Below are positions 18,564 through 27,515 of a stretch of DNA of 52,388 nucleotides, piece after piece (the first letter of the stretch is position 1; each line of letters opens with the position of its first letter). Made by a program: the position numbers and the translations under genes. The stretch comes from Bacteroidota bacterium (GTDB taxonomy: Bacteria > Bacteroidota > Bacteroidia > Cytophagales > Cyclobacteriaceae), in assembly GCA_024280115.1 (NCBI GenBank), contig JAJRQT010000169.1, forward strand, positions 1-52,388. The letters are read 5' to 3'. Under the pieces are notes generated by a model. The model was not told where the DNA came from. It worked only from the letters and a program-made list of their open reading frames with translations, and ran no database searches.

Positions 18564-21041
18564 GTGAGAAACAGGATATTAGAGAAAAGGTATAATTACA
18601 AATTGGCTTTTGATTGGTTCAAAAAAAAGCATTGGAAACCATTCAAATTTCAGTTAGATACCTGGGATGCATTTTTAGATGGGAAATCCGGATTATTAAA
18701 TGCGCCAACGGGAAGTGGAAAAACCTATGCAATGTGGATTCCCTGTGTTATGGAATTGCTTGAAACCCAAAAACGAGCAAAAGGCCATGAACTGAAAGGT
18801 CTCCGAATAATTTGGATTACACCGTTACGTGCCCTGTCAAAAGATATTTGCAATGCATTACAGACTATTTGCAATGACTTGAAACTCGATTGGCAAATAG
18901 CAATAAGAACAGGAGATACGCCGACAAGTCAAAGAGTAAAACAATTAAAAAAAGCACCAATTTGCTTAATCACCACACCTGAAAGTCTTCACATTTTATT
19001 TAGTCAAAAACAGTCAGCATCGTATTTCAATAGTGTACGGGCAATTATCGTGGATGAGTGGCATGAACTTCTTAGCACTAAAAGAGGCATTCAAACCGAA
19101 TTGGTAATTTCGAGAATTAAGAATTTGTCAAATTACAATCTCAAAACCTGGGGTATTTCCGCAACGATTGGGAATTTGGAAGAAGCTCTTGGTGTACTTC
19201 TTGGCCCTGAATACAAGGGAGAAAGATGCTTGATCAAAGCTCAAATAGAAAAAAAAATAGAGATTGAGACTATTATCCCGGATAAGATTGACAGATTCCC
19301 ATGGGCCGGTCATCTCGGTTTAAAATTACTTCCTCAATTGATACCCATAATTGATAGAAGTACAACCACTCTCCTTTTTACGAACACCAGATCGCAAACT
19401 GAGATCTGGTATCGTGAAATACTAAATAAGAAACCCGAATATGCCGGAATAATGGCTATGCATCACGGATCAATAGAAAATCATCTGAGGACTTGGGTAG
19501 AGGATGCTTTGAGGTTGGGAAAACTAAAATTAGTTGTCTGCACATCAAGTCTCGACCTCGGTGTGGATTTTTCTCCAGTTGAAACAATTATTCAAGTTGG
19601 CGGGCCCAAGGGTGTTTCCAGGTTTATGCAAAGAGCGGGACGAAGTGGACATCAACCTGATGGATTGAGTAAAATTTATTTCGTCCCTACACATTCGCTT
19701 GAACTTGTTGAAGGAGCAGCGTTAAAAATGGCCGCAAAAAATAACATCCATGAAAACCGCCCTCCCATAAAGAATTCACTGGATGTTCTTATACAATATT
19801 TAGTCACCCTATCTGTAGGGACCGGTTTTGATGAATCCACAATATTGAGAGAAATTAAAAATACATCTGCATATCAAAACATCACAGACGTAGAATGGAA
19901 TTGGGCTCTGGAATTTATAACGTCAGGAGGCAAGAGCCTTTCAAATTATTCTGAATATTCCAGGGTGGAGCGAAAAAATAAGAGTTATGCAGTTTCAAAT
20001 AAAAGATTTAGCACAAAACATCGATTATCCATTGGTACCATCGTTGGAGACCCTGTTTTAAATGTGAGGTTTAATAGTGGAGGATATTTGGGTACCATTG
20101 AAGAAAGCTTTGTTACCTCATTAAATGTTGGAGATGTTTTTTGGTTTGGCGGCAGACCGTGTGAGTTTGTTAAAATAAAGGATATGACAGTGTACGTCAA
20201 TAAATCAAAAAGAAAGGGTGGTAAAATACCCGTATGGGGTGGAGGAAGACTGCCACTTTCATCTAAATTAGCTGAATTGATTCGTGAAAAACTTGAAGAT
20301 GCAAAACACGGAATTTTTAATGAAATAGAAATGCAAAAGTTGAAACCAACCATTGAACTTCAACAACTATGGTCAGATGTACCCGGAGTTTCTACGCTAT
20401 TGATTGAAAGAACCAACTCCAAAGATGGATTTCATATATTCATCTATCCTTTTGAAGGCAGGTTCGTGCATGAAATATTGAGTGCATTGATTGCTTATAG
20501 AATATCCAAAATCAAACCATTTACGTTTTCAATTGCCATGAATGATTATGGTTTTGAGTTACTTTCAGATCAGGATATTCCTATTGAAGAGGCTTTGGAG
20601 CAGGATTTATTTTCCATAGAAAATTTAATGGAAGATATAGAAGAATGTATTAATCACTCAGGGTTGGCAAAGATGAAATTTCGTGATATAGCAACAATTG
20701 CAGGTCTGATTTTTAAAGGATACCCTGGGAAAATAATATCCAATAAACATCTACAATCCAATTCGAGTTTGCTTTTTGAAGTATTTACTCAGTACGATCC
20801 ATCCAATCTATTAATCAGGCAAGCACAGGAAGAAGTTATAACCCTTCAACTTGATTATCAACGATTGGTGAAAGCCTTGAAAAGAATAAATAGCCAGGAG
20901 ATCATTCTTAAATATACAGAAAGAGTTACCCCTTTTGCCTTTCCAATTATGGCAGACAGGCTTCGACAAAAACTTACAACAGAGAAAATATCGGACAGAA
21001 TAATAAGACTACAGAAACAATTAGAAGAAATTGCCGGATAA
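18564..21041 (+). CDS. Ligase-associated DNA damage response DEXH-box helicase (Lhr-like)
   Basis: This is an 825-residue superfamily 2 helicase. Visible motifs: Walker A APTGSGKT (47-54), motif Ia WITPLRALSKD, a DEWH box at 164-167, motif III SATIGN (199-204), motif IV LLFTNTRSQTEIWY, motif V CTSSLDLGVDF and motif VI QRAGRSGHQ, followed by an Lhr-type winged-helix and C-terminal domain. Length and motif wording match the Lhr-like helicase that accompanies an ATP-dependent DNA ligase, an exonuclease and a phosphoesterase in many bacteria. The start is GTG, because an in-frame stop lies three codons upstream and the first ATG is past Walker A. Only the phosphoesterase partner is nearby, beyond one reversed gene. 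Confidence 0.92.
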   Translation: MRNRILEKRYNYKLAFDWFKKKHWKPFKFQLDTWDAFLDGKSGLLNAPTGSGKTYAMWIPCVMELLETQKRAKGHELKGLRIIWITPLRALSKDICNALQTICNDLKLDWQIAIRTGDTPTSQRVKQLKKAPICLITTPESLHILFSQKQSASYFNSVRAIIVDEWHELLSTKRGIQTELVISRIKNLSNYNLKTWGISATIGNLEEALGVLLGPEYKGERCLIKAQIEKKIEIETIIPDKIDRFPWAGHLGLKLLPQLIPIIDRSTTTLLFTNTRSQTEIWYREILNKKPEYAGIMAMHHGSIENHLRTWVEDALRLGKLKLVVCTSSLDLGVDFSPVETIIQVGGPKGVSRFMQRAGRSGHQPDGLSKIYFVPTHSLELVEGAALKMAAKNNIHENRPPIKNSLDVLIQYLVTLSVGTGFDESTILREIKNTSAYQNITDVEWNWALEFITSGGKSLSNYSEYSRVERKNKSYAVSNKRFSTKHRLSIGTIVGDPVLNVRFNSGGYLGTIEESFVTSLNVGDVFWFGGRPCEFVKIKDMTVYVNKSKRKGGKIPVWGGGRLPLSSKLAELIREKLEDAKHGIFNEIEMQKLKPTIELQQLWSDVPGVSTLLIERTNSKDGFHIFIYPFEGRFVHEILSALIAYRISKIKPFTFSIAMNDYGFELLSDQDIPIEEALEQDLFSIENLMEDIEECINHSGLAKMKFRDIATIAGLIFKGYPGKIISNKHLQSNSSLLFEVFTQYDPSNLLIRQAQEEVITLQLDYQRLVKALKRINSQEIILKYTERVTPFAFPIMADRLRQKLTTEKISDRIIRLQKQLEEIAG

Positions 21042-21042
21042 T

Positions 21043-21480
21043 TTATTCAGCTCTTGTCCATTTTGCGGTTCTTCCAATTAAAGATATTCCTATATAACCG
21101 CGAACGTGCAGGTCTCCATCTTTTTGAAGTTTTATTATGCAGCTATAAGTTTTTCCGCTTTTGGGATCGTAAATATCACCGTCTTCCCATTGACCGTCAT
21201 CGAATTCGAAATCCGTTAGAATCACAAGTCCGACTTTTTTTCTTTTTTGCAATTCAGGGTCTGGATTGTTTTCATCATAAGCAGATATGTCTTCGCCAGT
21301 TTTATGCCAAACTATTTTTCCATAAAACTTGCCATTTTCTTTATAGACTTTGATTTTAGCGTCTTTTTCTTCGTTAAACCAAACGCCTAAAATGGCATCT
21401 GGATTGGCTTGTGCATACAAATTACTTGAAATAATACTGGTGATTGCAAAAAGTAATAAAAAAGAATATTTCGATTTCAT
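21043..21480 (-). CDS. DUF2147 domain secreted protein
   Basis: This is a 145-residue protein with a Sec signal peptide (FLLLFAITSIISSNLYAQA). It is followed by a DUF2147 beta-sandwich: DAILGVWFNEEKDAKIKVY, FYGKIVWHK, SGKTYSCIIKLQKDGDLHVRGYIG, and the family ending SLIGRTAKWTR. The function of the family is unknown; it is periplasmic. The gene is tail to tail with the helicase, with a single base between the stops, and is read away from the phosphoesterase gene. It splits what is usually a compact DNA-repair set. Confidence 0.88.
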   Translation of the reverse strand: MKSKYSFLLLFAITSIISSNLYAQANPDAILGVWFNEEKDAKIKVYKENGKFYGKIVWHKTGEDISAYDENNPDPELQKRKKVGLVILTDFEFDDGQWEDGDIYDPKSGKTYSCIIKLQKDGDLHVRGYIGISLIGRTAKWTRAE

Positions 21481-21558
21481 TTGAGTAAATTTTATTAATA
21501 AATAGTTTTAGCTAATATACAACAAAGGCAGCCTGGAAGATGGGTTTTTATCATTAGA

Positions 21559-22224
21559 ATGCATAAATATAATTTGAAAGATTTTAAGTTTTATCATTTA
21601 GAGCAAAATCTTTTGCTTCACCCATACAAATCATTATTCTGGGCTGAACAAAAAATCCTCTTTTTTTCTGATGTTCATTTCGGAAAAGCTACTCATTTTC
21701 GGAAATCCGGGATTCCTATTTCCGAAGAAATACACCATGAGGATTTTAGTAGAATTATTTTTCTTATTAATCATTATCAACCACAGAGGGTCATCATTCT
21801 TGGTGATCTTTTTCACAGCGCATATAATTCTTCATGGAAGATATTTAAAATATTTTGTGAAACTGAAATAACAATAAAACTTGAATTGGTCATGGGTAAC
21901 CATGATATAATGGATTATAAGCAATACGACTTTCTGCAATTGCATACAGGTAATCTGATCATTGATCCATTCATACTATCTCATAAACCTCTGAATAATA
22001 AGGAGATTAACAATTATTATAATCTTTGCGGACATATTCATCCTTCAATAAAAATATCGGGTACGGCAAAACAATCTTTCAGAGTTGAATGTTTTTATTT
22101 TACCAAAAATCAAGGCATATTGCCAGCCTTCGGGAATTTCACTGGCACCTCCAAAATGACCAGAAATACTCCTGAGGATGAAATATTTGCAGTAACTGAG
22201 GATGAAATCATACATTTGACATAA
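21559..22224 (+). CDS. pdeM: Ligase-associated DNA damage response phosphoesterase PdeM
   Basis: This 221-residue calcineurin-like metallophosphoesterase carries all the metal-binding blocks in order: FSDVHFGKATHFRKSG, LGDLFHS, VMGNHD, LSHKPL and CGHIHPS. The combination DVHFGKATHFRK with an N-terminal beta segment is typical of PdeM, the nuclease/phosphoesterase of the ligase-associated repair set. Its usual partners are an ATP-dependent DNA ligase, an exonuclease and the Lhr-like helicase. Here only the helicase is nearby, 517 bp upstream on the same strand. Confidence 0.88.
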   Translation: MHKYNLKDFKFYHLEQNLLLHPYKSLFWAEQKILFFSDVHFGKATHFRKSGIPISEEIHHEDFSRIIFLINHYQPQRVIILGDLFHSAYNSSWKIFKIFCETEITIKLELVMGNHDIMDYKQYDFLQLHTGNLIIDPFILSHKPLNNKEINNYYNLCGHIHPSIKISGTAKQSFRVECFYFTKNQGILPAFGNFTGTSKMTRNTPEDEIFAVTEDEIIHLT

Positions 22225-22293
22225 AATAATCAAATTGAATAGCGTGTTATTTTGAGTAATTAGATATTAATTTTATTATTTTACGATATAAAT

Positions 22294-22304
22294 CAGGTTA
22301 CCTG
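22294..22304. promoter_or_regulatory. Perfect palindrome upstream of a sigma gene
   Basis: CAGGTTACCTG is an 11-bp perfect palindrome (5-bp arms around one base), 34 bp before the ECF sigma start. The position suits an operator or a self-regulated promoter, but no regulator is known for it. Confidence 0.3.
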
Positions 22305-22338
22305 TTGAATTTATCATGTATAAAAGGCTGAGGGCGAA

Positions 22339-22878
22339 ATGAAGGACAACGAAGTTTTACTAAAAATTTCAAAAGGCGATGAAGGTGCCCTTGATTACTT
22401 ATATAAAAAGTATTATCGTATGATGACCAATTTGGTCATTAGAAACAATGGTACTGAACAAGAAGCAAAGGATATTTACCAGGATGCACTAATTGTTTTT
22501 TGGCAAAAAGCGACAAGTGGAAAATTAGTCCTTACTTCAAAGATTAGTACATTTATATATAGCATCTGCTTAAACCTTTGGAGAAAAGAACTTGAGAGAA
22601 AAAGCAGGTTGGTGCACGACCAGAAAGATGGCGCTCAGTATTCCAGCCATGAGCAGGAAGAAAAAGCAAAAATCATTCACGATTGTATCAATAGCATGGG
22701 TGAAACATGTAGGAAAATATTGTCGTACCACTATTTCGACGGTTTGTCCATGACAGACATAGCAGAGAAGTTAGGTTATGCCAATACGGATACGGCTAAA
22801 ACTAAAAAATATAAATGTAAACAAAAGTTATATCAGTTAGTTAAATCAAAATATTCAAAGAGCGACTTTTTAGATTAG
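22339..22878 (+). CDS. ECF RNA polymerase sigma factor
   Basis: This is a 179-residue ECF sigma factor. Region 2 spans about residues 15-85 (YLYKKYYRMMTNLVIRNNG, AKDIYQDALIVFWQKATSG, ISTFIYSICLNLWRKELERK). Region 4 spans about 115-170 (INSMGETCRKILSYHYFDGL, helix-turn-helix MTDIAEKLGYANTDTAKTKK). It differs clearly from the FecI-like factor elsewhere in the window and is not next to a SusC gene. Only 6 bp separate it from a membrane protein that looks like its anti-sigma factor, so the two form an autonomous regulatory operon. Confidence 0.93.
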   Translation: MKDNEVLLKISKGDEGALDYLYKKYYRMMTNLVIRNNGTEQEAKDIYQDALIVFWQKATSGKLVLTSKISTFIYSICLNLWRKELERKSRLVHDQKDGAQYSSHEQEEKAKIIHDCINSMGETCRKILSYHYFDGLSMTDIAEKLGYANTDTAKTKKYKCKQKLYQLVKSKYSKSDFLD

Positions 22879-22884
22879 TAAGCA

Positions 22885-23787
22885 ATGAATAATAATATGA
22901 CAAATAAGGAATTTGTAAACAGTTATTTCGACAATGAGTTGTCAAAAACAGAGCGTTTGGATTTCGAACAAAAACTCCAGCACGACTCCGATCTAAAAGA
23001 AGAGTACAATTTCCAAAATGATGTTATTAACGGAATTAAAGAAACGAGAAGACTTGAACTGAAAAGTCGGTTGAGTAATATTCCTATCAGTACACCAATC
23101 TATCAAACAATTGGGTTCAAAGCCATTGCAATTGCATCAATTTCCACCGGTATCGGTGTAGGAGTTTATTATTTGATTGAAAATAATAGTATTCAACTTT
23201 CTGATGTTGACTTGAACAAAAACCAAATAACATTATCAGAGGATCAGAATATACCAGAAATACCAGAAGCAATTACTCCAATTATTAAGCAAGAAATAAA
23301 AGGTGAAAAGATGCTTAATAGTTTCCCTCAGAAAAAAACAAATTCAGAAATAGTTACCAAGAATACAGAAGCTAAAGTCGAACCTAAAATTATACAACCT
23401 AATGTGATTCAACCGGATGTTGTTGAAACATTTGAAGACGAGGACATCAATAGCGAGGATATTTCTGTTGAGAATCCAGTCAATAACCTGGATAACATAA
23501 AAGATAATGTAGAAAGTACCGTAGAGATAGCAACAGTTAAAGATAGAAGGAATAAGTTTCATTATAAATTTTATGAAAACAAGCTATATCTGCTCGGTAA
23601 TTTCAATGACATGCCTTATGAAATCATTGAATTGAATTCTAAAGCGAGTAAAAAGTATTTTCTTTATTATAATGGCAGCTTTTACAAATTGGAACCAGGA
23701 CAGGAAAAACCAGCTCCTCTTGTGAAAATCGAAAATGATAGTCTTGTAAATGAATTGAAAATAATTCAGTTGAATCAGAGCAATTAA
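22885..23787 (+). CDS. Putative anti-sigma factor with transmembrane helix
   Basis: This is a 300-residue protein that I recognise by organisation rather than by a named family. The N-terminal cytoplasmic part (VNSYFDNELSKTERLDFEQK) resembles the short helical ASD-like domains of Bacteroidota anti-sigma factors. One transmembrane helix spans about 76-98. A low-complexity acidic linker rich in Ile/Pro/Glu/Val (about 105-215) follows, then a compact C-terminal domain (KFYENKLYLLGNFND, KYFLYYNGSFYKL). It would lie in the periplasm as a possible sensor. Its position directly after the ECF sigma gene, and the terminator after it, support the role. No zinc-binding HxxxCxxC motif is visible. Confidence 0.7.
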   Translation: MNNNMTNKEFVNSYFDNELSKTERLDFEQKLQHDSDLKEEYNFQNDVINGIKETRRLELKSRLSNIPISTPIYQTIGFKAIAIASISTGIGVGVYYLIENNSIQLSDVDLNKNQITLSEDQNIPEIPEAITPIIKQEIKGEKMLNSFPQKKTNSEIVTKNTEAKVEPKIIQPNVIQPDVVETFEDEDINSEDISVENPVNNLDNIKDNVESTVEIATVKDRRNKFHYKFYENKLYLLGNFNDMPYEIIELNSKASKKYFLYYNGSFYKLEPGQEKPAPLVKIENDSLVNELKIIQLNQSN

Positions 23788-23810
23788 TTAATTTTGAAAG
23801 AAATCTTAAG

Positions 23811-23837
23811 AGCCTCGAATATTCGGGGCTTTTTTTT
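23811..23837 (+). terminator. Intrinsic terminator after sigma/anti-sigma operon
   Basis: AGCCTCGAA pairs with TTCGGGGCT (one wobble) and is followed directly by seven T residues, 23 bp after the anti-sigma stop. It is a textbook rho-independent terminator. Confidence 0.92.
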
Positions 23838-23974
23838 GATACACACCTAAGGTCAAAATTTGTCACTCTTTTAATTGTTGATTGTGCCTTCATTTTTATC
23901 GTATAGCGATTACTCAATAGAGATTGCTCAACATAAAAACCTACTAAACTAAAGTGCTTGTCTATTTTTATTAT

Positions 23975-23982
23975 TAGCTTTG
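23975..23982 (+). promoter_or_regulatory. Candidate -7 element for the ftsX operon
   Basis: TAGCTTTG matches TAnnTTTG exactly, 26 bp before the ftsX TTG start. A TTG lies 14 bp upstream of it, shorter than the 19-21 bp expected, so the -33 element is doubtful. Confidence 0.4.
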
Positions 23983-24008
23983 CGAATTGAAAAATTTGAA
24001 GTATCCTA

Positions 24009-24893
24009 TTGAAATACAAAAAGAAAAAAAAACTTGGCAGTTTCCCTTATATAAGTGTTGTTTTTAGTATAACACTGGCGCTTTTCCTAATAGGTCTTTT
24101 TGGATTACTCATTTTACATTCAAATAAATTAAAGAATGTAATTCGAGAAAACATAACAATTCAAATCTATCTCGATAAGTTTGTCACAGAAAATGATAAA
24201 ATAAGAATCAACAAACTTTTAACCAGAAAGAAATATGTCGCGAAGAAGGGAGACAAATCATTAGTAGAATTCGTATCAAAGGAAGATGCAGCCAAACTGT
24301 TCATTGAAAATTCTGGTGAGGATTTTATAGAATTTTTAGGTGACAACCCTCTGAGAGATGCTTTTAATATTAAAATTGTACCAGCCTTCCAGCAAATTGA
24401 CAGTCTGTCAAAAATAAAAACAGAGCTGAGCAAAGTGAATTCTGTGTTTGAGGTTGTTTACGTTCAAAATTTGGTGCAATCAATAAATAAAAACATCACA
24501 AAAATTAGTTTAATATTGATTGGATTCACAGTTATCCTGCTTATTACAATCGTTGTGTTAATTAATAATACAATTAAATTGGCCCTTTTCTCCCAGCGCT
24601 TTTTGATCAGAAGTATGCAATTGGTTGGTGCTAAAGCCGGGTTTATTGTTCTTCCTTTTATTCGAAGAGCTGGATTACATGGTCTGTCAGCGGGCATATT
24701 TGCTGCTTTACTTTTATTTGGTCTGCTGACCTATGCAAACAGCGTAATTGAAGAATTAAAACAGCTTCAATCAACAAACGAATTATTAATACTTTTAGCA
24801 ATCATTTTATTATTAGGAATTGTGATTGGAATGGCAAGCACATATTCTGCTGTGAAAAAGTATTTAAAAATGTCATTAGACGATTTATATTAA
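24009..24893 (+). CDS. ftsX: Cell division protein FtsX
   Basis: This is a 294-residue inner-membrane protein of the FtsEX complex, which controls peptidoglycan hydrolases at division. It has the FtsX plan: a first transmembrane helix at about 15-37, a periplasmic domain (about 40-160, with the motif FVSKEDAAKLF and NPLRDAFNIKI), then three more helices with the FtsX/MacB-type motif LFSQRFLIRSMQLVGAKAGF between the second and third. The start is TTG (MKYKKKKKLG), which fits the usual basic N-terminus. FtsE is not in this window. It heads the conserved Bacteroidota operon ftsX-DUF3098-uppP-truB-ribF. Confidence 0.95.
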   Translation: MKYKKKKKLGSFPYISVVFSITLALFLIGLFGLLILHSNKLKNVIRENITIQIYLDKFVTENDKIRINKLLTRKKYVAKKGDKSLVEFVSKEDAAKLFIENSGEDFIEFLGDNPLRDAFNIKIVPAFQQIDSLSKIKTELSKVNSVFEVVYVQNLVQSINKNITKISLILIGFTVILLITIVVLINNTIKLALFSQRFLIRSMQLVGAKAGFIVLPFIRRAGLHGLSAGIFAALLLFGLLTYANSVIEELKQLQSTNELLILLAIILLLGIVIGMASTYSAVKKYLKMSLDDLY

Positions 24894-24895
24894 TT

Positions 24896-25105
24896 ATGAG
24901 TAACAAAGAAAAACTAGCCTTTAAAAAAGCAAATTACATACTAATGCTTGCCGGAATTGGAGTATTAACGCTCGGCTTTTTTATCATGACTATTGATAAA
25001 GAAGATTATGGATTTGGTTTTTTCGGTATTACGCTTGGACCAATAGTAGTTATGGTTGGATTTGTCCTTGAGTTTTTTGCTATTTTTCATAAAAGTAAAA
25101 AATAG
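24896..25105 (+). CDS. DUF3098 family small membrane protein
   Basis: This is a 69-residue protein with two transmembrane helices (about 13-33 and 42-63) joined by DKEDYGFGFFGITLGP, which matches the DUF3098 pattern. It begins 2 bp after the ftsX stop and ends 3 bp before uppP, so it is translated as part of the same operon. Its function is unknown; the stable linkage to ftsX and uppP suggests an envelope role. Confidence 0.9.
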   Translation: MSNKEKLAFKKANYILMLAGIGVLTLGFFIMTIDKEDYGFGFFGITLGPIVVMVGFVLEFFAIFHKSKK

Positions 25106-25108
25106 AGT

Positions 25109-25903
25109 ATGAATGCCATTGAAGCACTGTTACTTGGAATTGTTCAGGGATTAACAGAATTTTTACCTGTGAGCAGTTCGGGGCACATTGAATTGGGGAA
25201 AGCAATATTAAATATAAATACTACTGACAATCTATTATTTTCCATAGTAGTTCATGGTGCTACTGCATTAAGCACCATCATAGTTTTCAGGAAGGAATTG
25301 ATGGAGATTTTCAAAGGATTGCTGGAATTTAAAAATAATGATTCGTTTAGATACACAATGAAGATTGTTATTTCCATGATTCCTGTAGGGATAATTGGCG
25401 TATTATTTGAGGAAAAAATAGAATCGTTTTTTACTGGAAATGTGCTCTTTGTTGGATCTATGCTGATTGTAACAGGAGCATTACTCACCTTTACCTACTT
25501 TGTGAAAAACACCACGAAAGACGTTTCATTTGGGAGATCTATAATAATTGGAATTGCTCAGGCCATTGCCATATTACCAGGGATATCGCGCTCAGGATCT
25601 ACGATTTCCACCGCATTAATATTAGGAGTGGACAAAGAAAAAGCTACAAAATTTTCGTTTATCATGGTTTTACTCCCTATCCTGGGAGCCACCTTATTAA
25701 AATTAAAAGACTACTTTGAAACCCCTTCCATTTCAGGAGGAATAAGTATGTTTGCCCTAATTATCGGTTTTACTGCGGCCTTTCTTTCTGGTTTATTCGC
25801 TTGTACATGGATGATCAAAATCGTAAAAAAAGGAAAGCTGATCTACTTTGCTTATTACTGCTTTTTCATTGGTTCGATCGCTATCATCATCAGTTTAATA
25901 TGA
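25109..25903 (+). CDS. uppP: Undecaprenyl-diphosphatase UppP/BacA
   Basis: This is a 264-residue multi-pass membrane enzyme that dephosphorylates undecaprenyl pyrophosphate and so recycles the lipid carrier for peptidoglycan and O-antigen. Both active-site blocks are present: GIVQGLTEFLPVSSSGH near the N-terminus and PGISRSGSTIST in the middle. About eight hydrophobic helices are visible and the length is standard. Its stop overlaps the truB start in ATGA. Confidence 0.97.
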   Translation: MNAIEALLLGIVQGLTEFLPVSSSGHIELGKAILNINTTDNLLFSIVVHGATALSTIIVFRKELMEIFKGLLEFKNNDSFRYTMKIVISMIPVGIIGVLFEEKIESFFTGNVLFVGSMLIVTGALLTFTYFVKNTTKDVSFGRSIIIGIAQAIAILPGISRSGSTISTALILGVDKEKATKFSFIMVLLPILGATLLKLKDYFETPSISGGISMFALIIGFTAAFLSGLFACTWMIKIVKKGKLIYFAYYCFFIGSIAIIISLI

Positions 25904-26583
25904 GTGAAATTCCAGTTAATCAAGAAGGAAGGGTGATTCTGATCAACAAGGAGTTGTGGTGGACCTCTTTTGATGTAGTTAAAAAAATAAGAAACCTACT
26001 TCGAGTAAAAAAAGTAGGCCACGCCGGGACACTCGATCCCCTCGCAACCGGTCTTTTAATTATATGTGCCGGAAAAAAAACAAAACAAATAAATCAATTC
26101 ATGAACCTGGAAAAGGAATATACAGGAACCATTATATTAGGAAAAACGACCCCATCTGTTGATCTGGAAACTGATTTCAATAGTGAAAAAACCATTGAAC
26201 ATATCGATGAAAATCAAGTTATACAACTGTCACAAAAGTTTATCGGTCAATTAATGCAGGTTCCACCAATTTATTCTGCTATTAAAAAAGGAGGGGAACC
26301 ATTGTATAAAAAGGCAAGAAAAGGAGAAACTGTAATAATTGAACCAAGGGCTGTCGAGGCCAAAGAATTTGAAATAACTGAAATTAATTTCCCGGAAATA
26401 AAATTCCGGCTTGTTTGCTCCAAAGGTTTTTATGTGAGAAGCCTAGTCAGGGACTTTGGTGATGATCTTGGTGTGGGGGCTTGTATGACCGCCCTGGAGA
26501 GAACTAGAATTGGTAAATTCAGATTGGAAGACGCACAAACTATTGATGATTTTAAAAATGAATTATTAACCATGAATTCATGA
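25900..26583 (+). CDS. truB: tRNA pseudouridine(55) synthase TruB
   Basis: This is a 227-residue enzyme that makes pseudouridine 55 in the T-loop of tRNAs. The catalytic aspartate is in GHAGTLDPLATG (Asp46). Other family blocks are GKKTKQI, QVPPIYSAIKKGGEPLYKKA and SKGFYVRSLVRDFGDDLG. I chose the ATG that overlaps the uppP stop (ATGA). A longer frame starts 99 nt earlier, but those codons read through the uppP gene and are not family sequence. It overlaps ribF by four bases as well. Confidence 0.96.
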   Translation: MSEIPVNQEGRVILINKELWWTSFDVVKKIRNLLRVKKVGHAGTLDPLATGLLIICAGKKTKQINQFMNLEKEYTGTIILGKTTPSVDLETDFNSEKTIEHIDENQVIQLSQKFIGQLMQVPPIYSAIKKGGEPLYKKARKGETVIIEPRAVEAKEFEITEINFPEIKFRLVCSKGFYVRSLVRDFGDDLGVGACMTALERTRIGKFRLEDAQTIDDFKNELLTMNS

Positions 26584-27509
26584 AGATATATAATGGACTT
26601 GATGAATTTAGAAAACTTGATTTTGCTGTAGTTACCAGCGGCACTTTCGATGGAGTACACTTTGGCCACCAGAAAATTCTCCAAAGACTTGAAGAAATTA
26701 CAAGAAAAAATAATGGAGAATCCGTGCTTTTGACATATTGGCCCCATCCTCGTCTTGTACTATATCCGGAACAGGAATTATTTCTCCTTTCATCCATAGA
26801 AGAAAAATCCAAATTACTAAGTCAAAAAAATGTTGATCACTTGGTGATAATTCCATTTACAACTGATTTTTCTAACCTTAATTCAGAGGATTTCATCAAA
26901 AATATTTTGGTCGATAAAATTGGTACAAAGAAGCTTGTAATTGGTTATGATCATAAATTCGGGAAGAATAGATCGGGGAGCTTTGAAGAACTTAAAAAGG
27001 ATGGACCGATCTATGGTTTTGATGTGGAGGAAATACCCAAGCAAATGATTGAGCATAATGCGGTCAGTTCTACGAAAATCCGAAAAGCGTTGGCAGAAGG
27101 TCGTGTAGAAATAGCCAATGAATACCTTGGAAGACCCTTTTGTATCAATGGGGTAGTTATTGAAGGAGATAAAATTGGACGTACGCTTGATTTTCCAACT
27201 GCAAATATTGAAGTAAAATTTAAAAATAAGTTGATCCCAGCCGAAGGAATATATGCTGTAAAAACCATAATAGAAGATAACTATTATAAAGGCATGCTCA
27301 ATATTGGTTACCGGCCGACATTTGGTGGCGTACAAAAGAGAGTGGAAGTAAATATTTTTGATTTTGATCAGGATATATACAGAAAAGAAATTACCGTTGA
27401 GTTTTATCACAAAATCAGATCTGAAGTAAAATTTGAAAATGTAGGCGCATTAAAATCTCAACTCCAAAAAGATAAATCAGAAGTAATACAAATTCTTAAA
27501 AATTACTAA
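26580..27509 (+). CDS. ribF: Bifunctional riboflavin kinase / FAD synthetase
   Basis: This is a 309-residue enzyme that converts riboflavin to FMN and then FAD. The N-terminal FAD synthetase domain has the nucleotidyltransferase motif GTFDGVHFGHQKIL, then GYDHKFGKNRSG and SSTKIRKAL. The C-terminal flavokinase domain has GRTLDFPTANIEV, YAVKTII and GMLNIGYRPTFGG. The start overlaps the truB stop. No FMN riboswitch is seen, as expected for an internal operon gene. Confidence 0.97.
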   Translation: MKIYNGLDEFRKLDFAVVTSGTFDGVHFGHQKILQRLEEITRKNNGESVLLTYWPHPRLVLYPEQELFLLSSIEEKSKLLSQKNVDHLVIIPFTTDFSNLNSEDFIKNILVDKIGTKKLVIGYDHKFGKNRSGSFEELKKDGPIYGFDVEEIPKQMIEHNAVSSTKIRKALAEGRVEIANEYLGRPFCINGVVIEGDKIGRTLDFPTANIEVKFKNKLIPAEGIYAVKTIIEDNYYKGMLNIGYRPTFGGVQKRVEVNIFDFDQDIYRKEITVEFYHKIRSEVKFENVGALKSQLQKDKSEVIQILKNY

Positions 27510-27515
27510 TGCAAT

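Noticed and set aside
22319..22338. GGCTGAGGG before the ECF sigma gene as part of a TPP riboswitch
   Set aside because: None of the other conserved THI-box elements are present, and the downstream gene has no thiamine link.
23639..24019. 126-codon minus-strand ORF opposite the anti-sigma gene end and the ftsX upstream region
   Set aside because: It runs through a strong terminator and the ftsX promoter region and has no recognisable domain or signal; a chance frame.
26883..27410. 175-codon minus-strand ORF inside ribF
   Set aside because: It is fully antisense to a clear ribF gene with all motifs; composition is that of a shadow frame.
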